DNA of 64,000 nt from Paracyclopina nana (lineage: Eukaryota; Arthropoda; Copepoda; Cyclopoida; Cyclopettidae), in the NCBI GenBank assembly GCA_019096065.1, contig JAGUCH010000003.1:4278001-4342000 (forward strand), read 5' to 3'. A program made the position numbers and the translations under genes. Below the pieces are notes generated by a model. It searched no databases, was not told where the DNA came from, and saw only the letters and a program-made list of their open reading frames with translations. Below are positions 1 through 10,984 of the stretch, one piece after another (the first letter of the stretch is position 1; the number at the start of each line of letters is the position of its first letter).

Positions 1-667
1 CTACGCATTCGTTGAGTTTCTGTACAAAGATGTTGCCAAAATTGTCGTGGACACCATGAACAACTATCTCATGTTTGAAAAGCTGCTCAAGTGCCAATTG
101 GTGCCAGTGGAGAAGGCAAGCAGAGCCGTTTTCAAGGGCAAAATCGACCCCAAAAGGCCCCCTTTGATGGTGAGCAGAGCCAAAGCGAAGAAGGAGGTTA
201 ATGCTGTTCGCACTGACAAGCAAGAGGAAAGACGGAGAAAGAGACAGGTGGCCTCAGTGAAAAAGATGTCCACAAAACTGAAAGATTATGGAATAAGTTT
301 CAATGTTGACTCGAGCAATGACAAGCCATCAACTCCTGCACATGGGAAATCCTCTCAGAAGTCGATAAAGAACAAGACTCCGATTATGGAGGTGGATGAC
401 AGTGACGATGACATCTCCATGAAAACTCCACCCCATGTCAAGAAGGTCAAGAGTCGACCCAACAGTGCCGCAGCCACTCCGAAAGGGAGCAGGACAAACA
501 CTCCTGTTGCCAGCCAGGCCAAACATCTGAACAAGCTCGTGGCGGAAAATCTGATGAAAGCCTCACAGAAAGGCAGCACTCCAAAGCTTTTAAAGAAAAA
601 GCTCCCAACCACTTCTCCCAAGGTCAGTTCTGCTCCTGGGTCAGCTAAAAAGATGCATAAAAAGTAA
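1..667 (+). CDS. NIFK: NIFK-like nucleolar RNA-binding protein, C-terminal part
   Basis: The reading frame is already open at the window start (first full codon at position 2) and runs to TAA at 665-667, so this is the 3' end of a gene starting upstream. The first residues (YAFVEF, then [13 protein letters not shown]) match the end of the RRM in the MKI67 FHA-domain-interacting nucleolar phosphoprotein family, where this helix and strand close the RNA-binding fold. After the RRM come a basic stretch ([10 protein letters not shown]) and a long Ser/Pro/Lys-rich tail with several SP and TP sites, as expected for a nucleolar phosphoprotein acting in ribosome biogenesis. The tail is poorly conserved, so the assignment rests on the RRM end and the segment just after it. 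The gene converges on the next one, with only 49 bp between the stop codons. Confidence 0.72.
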   Translation, partial: YAFVEFLYKDVAKIVVDTMNNYLMFEKLLKCQLVPVEKASRAVFKGKIDPKRPPLMVSRAKAKKEVNAVRTDKQEERRRKRQVASVKKMSTKLKDYGISFNVDSSNDKPSTPAHGKSSQKSIKNKTPIMEVDDSDDDISMKTPPHVKKVKSRPNSAAATPKGSRTNTPVASQAKHLNKLVAENLMKASQKGSTPKLLKKKLPTTSPKVSSAPGSAKKMHKK

Positions 668-716
668 AATATACGAACTTGTTCAATATTGAAAAATGTG
701 TTGCTTTAATCACAGC

Positions 717-1862
717 TCAAATCTGCTTGAGTATCTCAACTAGTTGATGGGCGGCTTCAAGTCTTCCGCCAGGATGGGATGGCCACGCACACTCACTAAT
801 TAGCCTTTCTAACATCGGAAAAGTCTTCTTGGTCTCATGGGGAATGTTCCTAAGCAAGTGTTTTAGAACGCCCTGACAAGCTCCATAAATGTTGTGATCA
901 CTGACAACATGACTGCAGAGGTCTTCTATCGAATAACTGAAGCAATCTTCATCGTGTTTTTCACATAAGAATGCGACGCTGTGATGTTCAATATTCCAAC
1001 CTGGAGCTTTGGTGTTTCTGACTACGGTCTTGTTGACCAGGATGATATTTTCTAAATCAATCAGCTTTACCTCTAAGCTCTGCGAAACTGAAAAGTTGTC
1101 CAAAGACCAATCGGTTAGATAGAGACTGAGTGGCTCGTTAGTGGTCATTTTCAGCGCTAGGTGTAACACTTGCAGCGATAGTCTTGCTCGCTTTGTCCAC
1201 GGTGAAGTCAAGTGGTTAGCTAATGGGAAAGCGACACGCTCGAACACAGAGATACGACCACAGGATCCGTAGTACTTGGGAAATGGCCAGCCTTCTTCAG
1301 AAGGAAAGGTAGAAGCTATCAAAGGCTCAGGATTAACTAGGGCCAAAGTGAGAAAATTTTCTTGACTCGTGTCATGAGCTTTCTGAGCAAGAAAATCAAT
1401 CATGTCTTGATTTCGCACGCACTTGAAGGTCTCAGCTACATTCAGCGCCTTGGTGAAATGGTAGTGCAACGTTTTGCCTTTAGTCCATTTGGATGTCAAT
1501 GAGCCAACACAGTTGGACTGTCGATCTGCCAAGTTGCACAGTGACTTGTCCAAATAAGCCAACTCATGATCGTGAGCCAACTTTTTCACCACCACTTCAT
1601 GATCATCTAATAGCCCAAAGTAGACATTTTTAGCATTAAACATTTTCTGAACAAGAGTAAATCTTGTATAGTTGGTCAGTGTGAGACGCCCACTGTAGAC
1701 TGAAGGACATAAGCTTCGGCCATAACAAGCAGGGCATTTTTGTGTCTCAAGGAAGCTGTCGTCAGCAATTTGCACTAAAATTGGCCATGACAGGTGCCAA
1801 AATGTGATGAGAGCAAGCAGCACAGAAATAGCACCGAAAGTCTTTCTTCGTTTTCGGCGCAT
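717..1862 (-). CDS. DIPK2A: DIPK2-like (deleted-in-autism family) secretory-pathway pseudokinase
   Basis: A single exon of 381 aa starts at ATG 1860-1862. The N-terminus is basic (RRKRRK) and followed by a hydrophobic segment at about residues 10-30, giving a type II anchor or uncleaved signal. The family hallmark CPACYGRSLC lies at about residues 43-52, followed by NVYFGL, the VVKKL of the kinase-like beta3 strand, the NPEPL...FPSEEGWPFPKYYGSCGR block, and LYLTDWSLDNFSV with LIDLENI, the positions of the kinase catalytic and metal loops. These blocks match DIPK2A/DIPK2B (C3orf58/CXorf36), Golgi or secreted divergent kinases, and the length is close to the vertebrate 430 aa. It lies 82 bp downstream of SUMF1 on the same strand. 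The sequence just before its ATG ends in TTTCATTTGCAG, a good 3' splice site, so the mRNA may receive a trans-spliced or cis-spliced 5' end there. Confidence 0.85.
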   Translation of the reverse strand: MRRKRRKTFGAISVLLALITFWHLSWPILVQIADDSFLETQKCPACYGRSLCPSVYSGRLTLTNYTRFTLVQKMFNAKNVYFGLLDDHEVVVKKLAHDHELAYLDKSLCNLADRQSNCVGSLTSKWTKGKTLHYHFTKALNVAETFKCVRNQDMIDFLAQKAHDTSQENFLTLALVNPEPLIASTFPSEEGWPFPKYYGSCGRISVFERVAFPLANHLTSPWTKRARLSLQVLHLALKMTTNEPLSLYLTDWSLDNFSVSQSLEVKLIDLENIILVNKTVVRNTKAPGWNIEHHSVAFLCEKHDEDCFSYSIEDLCSHVVSDHNIYGACQGVLKHLLRNIPHETKKTFPMLERLISECAWPSHPGGRLEAAHQLVEILKQI

Positions 1863-1944
1863 CCTGCAAATGAAAAAATGGAAAATGCATCAATTAGTGT
1901 TTAAATAAAAGCTCATGGTAAAGTGGTTGATGTTGACATTTGGT

Positions 1945-2962
1945 TCATTTCGGTAAAGATTTGGCACATCGAAATCCCAGGTTGTGAGCTGACGAGTCGG
2001 GTGTATTCTGGCTTCTGGCTGCACACCTGTATCTGTAGCAATAATCTTTGTGACACATGAAAGAGCCGCCCTTTTTAACCTTGTCCTTTCCGGTCTCTGG
2101 GCCGGTGGGGTTCTGATGGACAATCAGTGCATTGTGTCGGATGGTCCACCAATCAGAGGTCCATTCCCACACGTTGCCAATCATGTTGTGAAGGCCTGCT
2201 TCTGTTGCAGGGAATCTTGATACAGGACAAGTGCCAGGAAATCCATCTTCTTCATCGTTGGTGTCTGGAAAGCTTCCAGTCCAGGTGTTGGCTCTGAATT
2301 GATCATGGGGCTTCCATTTGTTTCCCCAGGGGAAAAGTCGATCTTCTTTGCCAGACCGACAAGCAAATTCCCACTCAGCCTCGGTTGGCAGCCTTTTGTC
2401 GCCGGCCCATTTACAAAACTCAACAGCATCGTTCCAAGAGACATGCACAACTGGGTGATCTAAACGTGAGTCAATATTGGAATCTGGGCCTTCAGGGTGC
2501 TGCCAATCAGCTCCCTTAACAGGCAACCACCACGGTGCAGCTTGCACAGCCTGGTCAATTTTGGCTTTGGTGCTTTCAGGCAAGTACTTGTCCATCACAA
2601 AGGAATTTCCAAACTTTTCTGCTTCCGTTTTGTAGCCTGTCTGAGCTGAAATAGAACCAAAGTCATTTGAGTGTGATGCGTAGAATAATGGAATAGTTAC
2701 CAACAAACTGTGCAAACTTGGCATTTGACACCTCATATTTGTCCATAAGGAAGCTCGATATTTCAACTCTGCGGGCAGGAGCTTCTCCATCAGCAACAAA
2801 AATTGGCAAATCAGTGCCCATGGTGAACATGCCTCCTTTTATGAAAGCCATCTCCTGGTCTTCGTCGCAGGACTCTGCAGTACAAAATCCAGACTCAATC
2901 TCATCATCGGGATCATGTGCAGCCTGCACTGCATGTATTATCAGGACTAGCATTAGTCTCAT
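1945..2962 (-). CDS. SUMF1: Formylglycine-generating enzyme (sulfatase-modifying factor 1)
   Basis: There are two exons, 2962-2701 and 2645-1945, with a 55 bp GT-AG intron at 2646-2700, together encoding 320 aa. The enzyme oxidises the active-site cysteine of sulfatases to C-alpha-formylglycine in the ER. Residues 1-14 form a short signal peptide (LMLVLII core). The FGE fold follows, with [54 protein letters not shown] and the C-terminal [16 protein letters not shown]. That last block holds the catalytic cysteine pair (about residues 285 and 290, equal to human Cys336 and Cys341). The N-terminal extension before the core is shorter than in human, with cysteines at 27 and 32. It lies 65 bp downstream of DOLPP1, and its ATG follows a TTTTATTTTCAG acceptor-like tract by 10 nt. 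Confidence 0.95.
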
Positions 2963-3027
2963 TATTATGCCCTGAAAATAAAACGCAAGGTGAGCAAAGT
3001 TAGGAATTCTTGATTTAATGTGGCCAT

Positions 3028-3759
3028 TTATTGAGTTTTCTTGAAACTGCTCTTTTTGCGAAGCCTAGATTTAGCTTCATTTTTAGCATGAAAGTAGTCG
3101 AACCACATCACGTTGGGAATGTCTGAGTAATCGCGGATAAGGAAAAACTCAAACAGCCTTGTCGAACACAACCATTGGTACATAGGGGAGAGTAAGATCT
3201 GAGTTGTGAGGAACCAGAATAATGCAAAAGTGGCCCCGATGCCAGAGCCCCAATACACTTGAGACCACGTATGATAGCCAAGATAGACTCGTCCAAAGGC
3301 CACAAAAGCTGATGTTCCCAGAGCAGCTAGACCAACCAATAGCCAAGCAACTCGACCAAGCTTAGATGATCCCTGATGGTTTAGCCTGAACGTCAAAAAG
3401 AGTACCAAATACGCAGAGACAAAGAACATGAACTGGGAGTGGGACGAGGGCATTCCGTACTGCTCCCAAAGCTTGGTATTTGATCTCTTCACAATGTGTT
3501 CCGGACGAGCTTCTTTGATTGTGTGCTTAAGAGCATAGTTAAGGATACCATTGAGAATTGTACCAATGCCGTAGGTCATGGTGTGCATGTCTCGCTTCGC
3601 ACCAAAAAAGGTGAGAAACATTATCACTATCACCAAAGGAGATAAGCTTGTAATCGCCATCACTTTTCCCAATGGATCATTTTCAGGATATTCAACAAAT
3701 GTTAGTGTGAAAGTCTTCCATTCTTTCTCTTCCAGTGTATCCATCTTTTCTTGAGTCAT
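3028..3759 (-). CDS. DOLPP1: Dolichyldiphosphatase 1
   Basis: A single exon of 243 aa starts at ATG 3757-3759. It is a PAP2-family phosphatase of the ER that hydrolyses dolichyl diphosphate on the lumenal side so the N-glycan carrier can be recycled. The phosphatase motifs are all visible: K-x6-RP in the segment KHTIKEARP, the PSSH motif in GMPSSHSQF, and R-x5-H in GRVYLGYHTWSQ. The N-terminal FVEYPENDP and the C-terminal EFFLIRDYSDIPNVMWFDY blocks are diagnostic for DOLPP1 within PAP2 enzymes. About five hydrophobic helices can be counted. It is the first gene of a tight same-strand trio with SUMF1 and the DIPK2-like gene, all secretory-pathway proteins. No acceptor-like tract precedes this ATG, so the promoter of the group probably lies here. 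Confidence 0.93.
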   Translation of the reverse strand: MTQEKMDTLEEKEWKTFTLTFVEYPENDPLGKVMAITSLSPLVIVIMFLTFFGAKRDMHTMTYGIGTILNGILNYALKHTIKEARPEHIVKRSNTKLWEQYGMPSSHSQFMFFVSAYLVLFLTFRLNHQGSSKLGRVAWLLVGLAALGTSAFVAFGRVYLGYHTWSQVYWGSGIGATFALFWFLTTQILLSPMYQWLCSTRLFEFFLIRDYSDIPNVMWFDYFHAKNEAKSRLRKKSSFKKTQ

Positions 3760-4984
3760 TGGGAAAAATTGAATCACGTTAGTTGACAGTTGTTCCTTTC
3801 GATGCCAACACCTTTTCGCTTCTGATCACTTATATTACACAGATGTCCTCGCGAAATGGCCGAGCAAAACTGGAAGTCAATAATTTATCACAATTTTTCC
3901 CCGAATTCCAAGCTCAAACTTTCACTACAACTCTTTTGGGAATTTCAAAACTTAAAATCAACTAATCAGAAAATCTGTTGATGAATTTGCTTGTCTAGTT
4001 GTAAAATGTAAACACTGAACGAGCAACCAGACAATTTGACGGCAAATTAATAAGTGGCCAACTTTTGTTTGTTAAACTAGATTTAGGCGTCCACAATGTG
4101 GAAAGCAGGGAGCGAGCGTTTCAAAAGTCCTTACCTTGCTTGGCTTAAAGCGCTCCATTGCATTGCATTGGCTAGAATTCGTATTTTAATTCAGTACCAA
4201 ATTCCCATTGAAGAGAAGATCAAAATGGACAAATATCTGTAGGCAGTAAGTACAGCCAGTTTAGCACTATTTGAGCTATTCATCTCGTTCATCTCTACAA
4301 AGTCAATAGCTTTGCTAGGTAGTTATGGTGGGCAAGCACTTCTCCCCGGTCCCAATAAAAAATTTTAAGATATCAATTTGAAAAATTAAGTACACAGCGT
4401 TTCCCGCCAGATTTTCATAAGTGACCAATTTAGGCCAAACACTGCACTGCCTAAAAAGACTTTTTACAAGAAAAAATGACATTTCATTCCTAAATTTGGT
4501 AAGTTTTCGCCATTTTTAGAGGTAGGGTAGGTGGTCGAAAAAGGGCAGTTGTGTTTTTAATATGGTCTGAAAACTTGTGGATCCAAAAGTGATTATTTTG
4601 GGCCCAAAGGTGGTAGGAAGTCTAAAATTCTGTTGATAAATATGCTTTTAAGCCACAGTAAGAATACTACTTTTTATGTTTAGAATTTAGTTAACAGTTT
4701 TACCTGTCAACTGGTCAACTTTGCTACTTAAAGAGGTTAACTCGCAGTCAGTATGCAACTTGTCACCCGGTAGCTTCTATTGATAAGATCAATTTTCATT
4801 GGGCCTTAATTCTCAAATCTGATTGGTTCCGTCAATTTTTGCCTTTTGCCCGTGTCAGAATGATTTGTGGGAGCGAGCGCGCTACGCGCGCCCGCTCCCA
4901 ATAACGCCGGTTATGGTTTTCGAACTTTATTGGTATAGTAGCACGGCATAAGCTGAATTACCACAAGATAATAGGAAAGTAAAA
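3760..4984. other. Intergenic region with GC-rich hairpin
   Basis: About 1.2 kb of AT-rich sequence between the DOLPP1 start and the thymidine phosphorylase stop. It should hold the DOLPP1 promoter. The only clear structure is a near-perfect GC-rich hairpin at about 4867-4900 (TGGGAGCG arm against CGCTCCCA, with a GCGCGC inner stem). It resembles the GGGAGCGGGC-type hairpins of the repeat cluster at 52.8-55.2 kb and may be an old copy of that repeat. No coding potential was seen. Confidence 0.4.
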
Positions 4985-6382
4985 TTATTCGACGATTTTA
5001 ACAATTTTGGAGACAAAACCAGACTTTTGTGCATTTTCATCGATGTGCAGAGCAGACTCGAGAGCAGCTTTGAGGCTGTCGCCAAGAAGGGAATCTTTGT
5101 GGAAGACCCGAATCCATTCCTCGTTTTCTCGTACTTCGTCGTTGACAGTTTTCAATAACTCAATTCCAACAGAGAGATCAATTTCGCTCGACTTTCCACT
5201 TCTGCCAGCCCCAAGATCGACGCACACCTTGCCTAAAATCAGGGCATCAATATGGCTGATGATGCCGCTTTTGTGAGCTTTTAAAGGAGTCGAATGATGA
5301 GAACGAGGCAAAATTGACCACATGTCATTTCCGTTGCAAAGCTCATTGGCATCAAAAGCTCCCTGAAATTCTATCATTTCTTGAAACTTCTTCATTGCCT
5401 TTCCATTGTGAAGACTTTCAAGAATCATTTGTTCTCCTTGCTGCGGACTTCCCATTCCGGACTGAGCCAGAAGGAGTCCACCTTGCTTAACGACCAACTC
5501 TTCAAGATCTTGTGGGCCTTTGCCTTTCAAGCATTCTATGGCCTCGGCGACCTCAAGAGAGTTGCCAATTAGTTTTCCTAGTGGATCATCCATTTGGGAA
5601 ATGACAGCAGTTGTCTTGATTCCCATCGCGTTGGCCACTTTGACGAGAGAATATGCCATTTTCTCGGCTTTCTCCATTGTCTCTTGATAGCACCCTTTGC
5701 CATATTTGACATCAAGAACGAGAGCTTTGATGTTTTCAGCAGCTTTTTTGCTCAAAATGGAAGAAGTCACGAGGCTGAGGCTTCCCACTGTACAAGTGAT
5801 ATCTCTACACGCATACATGATTTTGTCAGCAGGAGCAATCTGTCCAGTTTGACCTGCAATGACACACCCTACCTAAAATGGAAATGCTTTTGCAAAGATC
5901 CTATATAAATCAATGGAAATCTGTACCTTGTCCAAGCCTTCTCTAATTTTGTCTGATGACAATGTTACATTAAATCCTGGAATCGACTCCAATTTATCCA
6001 GAGTGCCACCAGTGATGCCCAAGCCTCTCCCACTGATCATTGGCACCTTCCTACCATGTGCAGCCAAAGCAGGAGCCAAGACAAGCGATACCTTATCACC
6101 GACTCCACCAGTGCTATGTTTATCCACGAGAATGCCAGACCATTGCTCAGGCCATTGCAAAGTCTCGCCAGAGTCGGTCATGATTCTGGTCAAGTCCACG
6201 GTTTCCCTTTCGTTCAGACCGTTCAAGAAAACAGCCATGAGCCAAGCTCCCAATTGAGCTTGAGAAATGGAGTTGTCAAGAAGACCGTTGATCCATGATT
6301 GTATTTCAACTGTTGAGAGTTCTTTTCCATCTCTCTTTTTGGAAATAATATCAGCAATGCTACAGCTCGCTTGCTCTGCCAT
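4985..6382 (-). CDS. TYMP: Thymidine phosphorylase
   Basis: Exons 6382-5927 and 5872-4985 join across a 54 bp GT-AG intron at 5873-5926 to give 447 aa. The enzyme cleaves thymidine with phosphate to thymine and 2-deoxyribose-1-phosphate in nucleoside salvage. Visible family marks are the phosphate loop KHSTGGVGDK (about residues 88-97), the pyrimidine phosphorylase signature SGRGLGITGGTLDKLES (117-133), and, in exon 2, GQIAPADKI, ACRDITCTVGSL, SILSKK and LGAGR. The start is placed at the ATG giving MAEQ. Six codons upstream there is only a TTG. The length is close to the human 482 aa without its N-terminal extension. All substrate-binding blocks are present, so an active enzyme is likely. Arthropods do not all keep this gene. 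Confidence 0.93.
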
Positions 6383-6682
6383 ATTGCAAATGCTGCGCAA
6401 GATGTTTTCCTAAATGAATTTCTTGTACATTTCTGCACGTGGTCAATTCCTCCAAATCCAGTTTGACTTGCTCTCAAATTACCCTTATTGCAAAAATGAC
6501 AAACTTTGGACTCGACTCTTCTCCTTAATGAGATATTAGCTTGCAACTCCGCAAAAGTAGTTTTTTAGCTATATGAAAGAATGCGATTATGAAGTCACCT
6601 ATAGTTTTATTTTTGAAGCCAGACATTTGGGAAAGGTAAGACTTTTTAGAAAAGTCTCGTCAGTGAAGGCATGCATTACTGT

Positions 6683-7063
6683 CTATGCGGTGGCTGGCCT
6701 GGGCTTGAGGATAAGCTTGCCAGTGTCGTCACAGTCCATGGCAAAGTCATACAACACTTCTCGGGCTCGCTGCACAAAAATCGACGGAGCCACCACCCTT
6801 CTGTGGGCTCCGAAAAGGAACAGAATGACAATGAGCAGAGATGAAACACTGAAAAACAGATGGTTGGAGAGCGAGTAGAGAAATGGCACTTCTGCAGTCT
6901 CTGGATCGCCCAGCCAGTAGCAGGCTCCAATGGCGACACAAACGGACACCACGAGGAGAATGACACGCCACCGAATCGCTGATGGATGTGCGCTTGCGAT
7001 GATTTCCGTCAGACGTCGCTCAAAAGCCTTCAAGTCTTCGCATGCGACTTGCTCGAGCGACAT
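6683..7063 (-). CDS. CNEP1R1: Nuclear envelope phosphatase regulatory subunit 1 (TMEM188)
   Basis: A single exon of 126 aa starts at ATG 7061-7063 (MSLEQ). It matches the CNEP1R1/TMEM188 family nearly end to end: the [12 protein letters not shown] block near residue 10, two hydrophobic hairpin helices (about residues 33-52 and 67-85), HRRVVAPSI, and the C-terminal [13 protein letters not shown]. The family protein stabilises the CTDNEP1 phosphatase at the nuclear envelope and ER, which dephosphorylates lipin and so controls phosphatidate and triglyceride synthesis. It lies 300 bp upstream of thymidine phosphorylase on the same strand. Nothing in the sequence suggests a functional link with that neighbour. 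Confidence 0.95.
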   Translation of the reverse strand: MSLEQVACEDLKAFERRLTEIIASAHPSAIRWRVILLVVSVCVAIGACYWLGDPETAEVPFLYSLSNHLFFSVSSLLIVILFLFGAHRRVVAPSIFVQRAREVLYDFAMDCDDTGKLILKPRPATA

Positions 7064-7318
7064 TTTGCGCTCGTTCACCAACTCGGGTGCTTTTGTTTAC
7101 GTTTTTTGACGCGTACAGCGTTACCAGACAACTGTCACTTTAGATACATTATTTTTAGTGTAGACCAGAGCAGTAGATTTTGATCATCAAAGTCTACTGC
7201 TCAGGCTTAGATACATAGAAAAATTGAGTAAAATTACGATCTTGCTGCCCTAGCAGAGATTTCGATTAAAATGCTACTTTTTTGTGGGTAAGAAATAAGC
7301 AATTTGGCGAGAGAAATG

Positions 7319-8777
7319 CTATTGGTCCATAATTTTATTCTTGTTCCATAATCTAGATCGAAAAAGCGTAAAGTACTGAGAAATAACATCACACACACCT
7401 TGATAGAAGCTTAGAAATGAAAATCCTATGAATAGGCCCATAGACCCACCAACTGCGCCCACTATGGCATTGGTGTCCAAAAGCAGTACTTCTTTCCTGA
7501 TTCTAACAAATGAATATGGGATTGTAATGAACAACCTAAAGCGAATACTGAAAAAAGCAATCAAAATCAATTGGGGAATAATTTTAAGCTACCATGATAC
7601 ATTAGCAGAGTCGGGCATGTCTGGCAGTGTTAATGTGTTCTCCTTGACATAGAATTCAATGTCCTTGCAAGGCCTCTTACAATCTGTTACGGTATAGTTC
7701 AACAGCATCAGTCCAGCCTGCTTCACCATGCGCCATGCACAAGTGGCAGACTCTCTGCTTGTACAATAATTGTCACCTTTTTCGGTGATCAAATTTGCCT
7801 ACATTAATGAACTAACTCAGAGCTTTTAGAGGCGCTGTTCACAAGACTTACGCTTGGAATGGTGCAATTTCCCCATACATCAGAGCAATTTGAGTATTCA
7901 GTGCGCGAATTCTTTCTTTCAAACAAAACGTGCCTTGTGTGCTCCTTGAAACATTTCTGAAAATCCTCATGAGAAACGTCGGGATCGCAAATTCCATTCA
8001 CATTGTATCTATGATATTCCAAGACATTAATCGAAAGAGCAATTTCCACACCAGCCTCAAAGTTGCATTGATACGGGTTTTCCGGAAGGGCAAAGAAAGC
8101 TAGCCCAAGTTCTTGATGCTCTGGCATAACATACGCTTTAGTGGCCCCATGCAAGGCACTCTAGATATCTTCAATTTAACCAAATGAAAGAGCTAGAAGT
8201 ACACAAAGCTTACTTTGTTGGAATACACTGCAATTTTGATATAGTCTTTCCAGGACAGCTTTTGGTCTATATTGACAGAGAAGCAACGTCCCATAAACAT
8301 GGTATCGAATGGCTTGATTGATATGCCATTAATTGTAGATCCAGTCGTAACCATAGATTCTAAAAGTAACACATCTTCAATTGAGGCAATTTCATCGCCC
8401 GTCTTCACTTGGATGGATTTGAGTAAGTTGTGCACAGTAAATGTGGATTTGATCCAGGCGGACTCTACTTCCGAATGAGAGGGAGGCCAAGTTTCGTATG
8501 CACGTTGACGAAGCGAAAAAATGCTCATATTGTGCTCATCCATGACAACTTTAGGTTGGAAAGGAATGGATGGACACAAAATGATCAATGGAGGATTCTG
8601 AGTATCTTTGGGCTCATTGCTTGTTGTAACAGTAATTTTACAATCCATAAAATCGAGCACGCACTCTCTCACTTGCACGAAGCAGCAAGCAGCCAATGCA
8701 ACGTAAACAGTAAGCATAAAAAATTGCTTTGATGTAATTTGGTTGACAACAATCCATTTCTGAATGCAGCACTTCAT
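7319..8777 (-). CDS. DEG/ENaC-family sodium channel subunit
   Basis: Four exons (8777-8214, 8160-7852, 7798-7593, 7547-7319) join across introns of 53, 53 and 45 bp and keep frame throughout, giving 435 aa. The topology is that of degenerin/ENaC/pickpocket/ASIC channels: a short cytoplasmic N-terminus, TM1 at about residues 20-43, a post-TM1 PPLIILCPSIPF (the FPAVTICN position), a cysteine-bearing extracellular domain, and TM2. TM2 contains the family signature GGSMGLFIGFSFLS at about 393-406, with G-x-S as the selectivity filter. It is shorter than most family members (usually 500 aa or more), mainly in the extracellular domain and tails, so it may be gated differently or be a divergent, lineage-specific paralogue. 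The start at 8777 is the first in-frame ATG before TM1, and an upstream exon cannot be excluded. Confidence 0.85.
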
Positions 8778-10942
8778 TGTTCCCAATTATATTAATCATT
8801 CGGTGATCTCCAATTACTCTTACATTAATGAACTTTATCTATAACACAGGGTCGACGCAAATGACTTGGCTAAAGTGAGTGCAGTCAATGTTACTATGCG
8901 TAAATGTAAGCTCTCGTACTCCTTACAGAAACCCGCTACTCTATATTTGAACAAACATTGCTCATTTTTCTCATTATTGTATTTTGAAGAGTCCACGTCA
9001 GGGTAACCTTCACATGTACACGCATTCAAAAAGTACTACACCCATCTTCATGCTTTGGCTTTGGCTTATTTGTTTGAGGCTTAAATGTATGCGAAATAGG
9101 AACTTTTGATAATTCTTTCAATGATCCGGACAGTATATAAAATATTTAGTGAATGCGTCCATTATATCAAATTAATTTCTTTTGCAGAAAATTTGTTTGT
9201 CCAATTTGACATGTTGTGAGAAAAATGTTCAGAAAAAATTTTTAGTCAAAGAAGTTATTTAAGCCATCAAAGTTTATAGATCATTATTATTGTTTAAATA
9301 ACTTCTAGCGCCGAAAGCATTGACTTGGTCGAATTTTGCCTGTTAAAATACCGCCACTAAAATTGCAAGATCTAGTCATCTATCTTTCATTATCTCATAA
9401 GAAAATCGCTAGGACGCTCTGGAATCGAGATATAGTGGTCAGATCGGCCGCTGATGAAGAGATATTGAATTCGCGCCATTCAAACCCACATTGCATGAGC
9501 TTACAGAATATCTATATATTTTGGGTGGAGAATTTTTGCAACAGCCCTCAGGTTGATAATAATGCTTTTTACTAAGTAAAAAATACCCCTAGGGTTTCCA
9601 TTTACCATTTGCTTTGTAAAAAATATCCCTAGGGTTATCATTTACTTCATAACACATCAGGAACCCAAAAAGGCTGTTCATTTATTGATAACTGAAGAAT
9701 GATAAGAGAATATAAAACAAATTAGCAGATAATTCTGAACAAACTCCAAAAGTTTAAGGCCTTGATTTCGGCAAGTTCATTACTCACTTGGAAATTCGGT
9801 TTAAGTGCGTACTTGCTGCTTTTCGGGACTTTGAAGGTACATTAAGGACCTTTCCATGTGCTTGTTCAAAAAATAAAACTGAAAAACGGTTTTTGATGGT
9901 ACAAAAAAATTGGCCTTTGGCAAGTAGCAAAAGAAGTAAACAAATAAGTAAACATCCAGTACGTAAAAAGTAAACAAAAACGTAAATAAACAATGAAAAC
10001 GGTCTTGCAAAAACGGTTTTGCGTGGTACATTTTTTTGTACCTCAAAACCAAAAGTGAGCACATGGAAAGGACCTAAAAATTGCGCTTGTATCAGTTGTA
10101 TGGTAAACACTGAGGATGAGAATGAAAGTATTATGAAAGAATCTATATTGGCAGAGCAAAGATGAGGAATCCAATGATGAGTCTGAAAGTCATGAAGAAA
10201 TGGCAGCTGTGTTCAACAAAGAGCTAACAGATATGAAAAAACATGATTTCTCTTGCTTTCTCCGCAGTTAACCAATAAACGCCAGATGTTTTAATTCTGA
10301 TATGTATGCTTTTTATTAATGCTAATTTACTCTCAATTCAGCCCTTCCAACGACAAGGGCCAGGAAATTAGTTACTAGGATAAGTGGAGAAGCCAGTGCG
10401 CTACAGCAAAGGAGACACATGGACACCTTCACGTGCTATCAAAACAAATACACAACAATTATGTAATCAGAAACTCCCGTCAAAGTGAAATCGAAACAAA
10501 GACTCTCAGATTGGAGGATTTCCAGTGAAAAAAAAAATCAAAAAAGTATGCATTTTCCTGTTCTTATTTAACATGGTCGCTATTGTTTTGCTTATCTCCA
10601 TGACAGTAGCTGCATGAATTACAGCTGTCACTGTTAGAGTAGCATCCGTACAGGAGTCAAAAAATGTCAGCAGCTTTTTGCCTCGGAGGATAAGTAGAGG
10701 GTAAGCAGATGTGGTTGTTGTGCTATAGACCATTTTCAGTGTTGTACAATAATAATGCTAGTACGAAGGCTGAGAAGTGCTGTTACCAAGAATCTCCGTT
10801 TGATTGTTTATCGTCTTTTATACACATTCGGATTGAGATTGAGGTACAGAGAGTCAATATTCTCACAATTAGGTTAAACATGTGTTACTTTCCATTCAAT
10901 CTCCACCTGCATATGTATTACTCTTTTTGAACGAGCGCAAAT
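8778..10942. other. Intergenic region, AT-rich, small repeats only
   Basis: About 2.1 kb between the DEG/ENaC start and the NRAMP gene. At about 9577-9645 a unit of roughly 40 bp carrying TAAAAAATACCCCTAGGG is present twice in tandem with a few differences. An inverted-repeat element lies at 9842-10078 and has its own entry. Reading frames here are short, show no recognisable domain and are probably chance. A cysteine-bearing open stretch on the minus strand at 8835-9029 could be an exon relic but cannot be joined convincingly to the channel gene. Confidence 0.4.
9842..10078. repeat. Small inverted-repeat (MITE-like) element
   Basis: The left arm TTAAGGACCTTTCCATGTGC (from 9842) is mirrored by the right arm ending at 10078, whose complement begins TTTAGGTCCTTTCCATGTGC, with 2 differences in 20. 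Inside each arm is a second similar patch with ACGGTTTT and GGTACAAAAAAAT. The total is 237 bp with no coding capacity. No clean target duplication was found, so this is called an inverted repeat that may be a decayed MITE. Confidence 0.5.
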
Positions 10943-10984
10943 ATGCAACAGCGAATTATCAACTATCAACTTCTTAGGTGGAAC

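Noticed and set aside
6573-6878. Plus-strand open frame over CNEP1R1
   Set aside because: It is the mirror of a clearly conserved minus-strand gene and shows no domain.
8835-9029. Cysteine-bearing open stretch upstream of the DEG/ENaC gene as an extra channel exon
   Set aside because: It has no start, its possible splice donor cannot be joined in phase to the channel gene, and the channel already has a good ATG before TM1.
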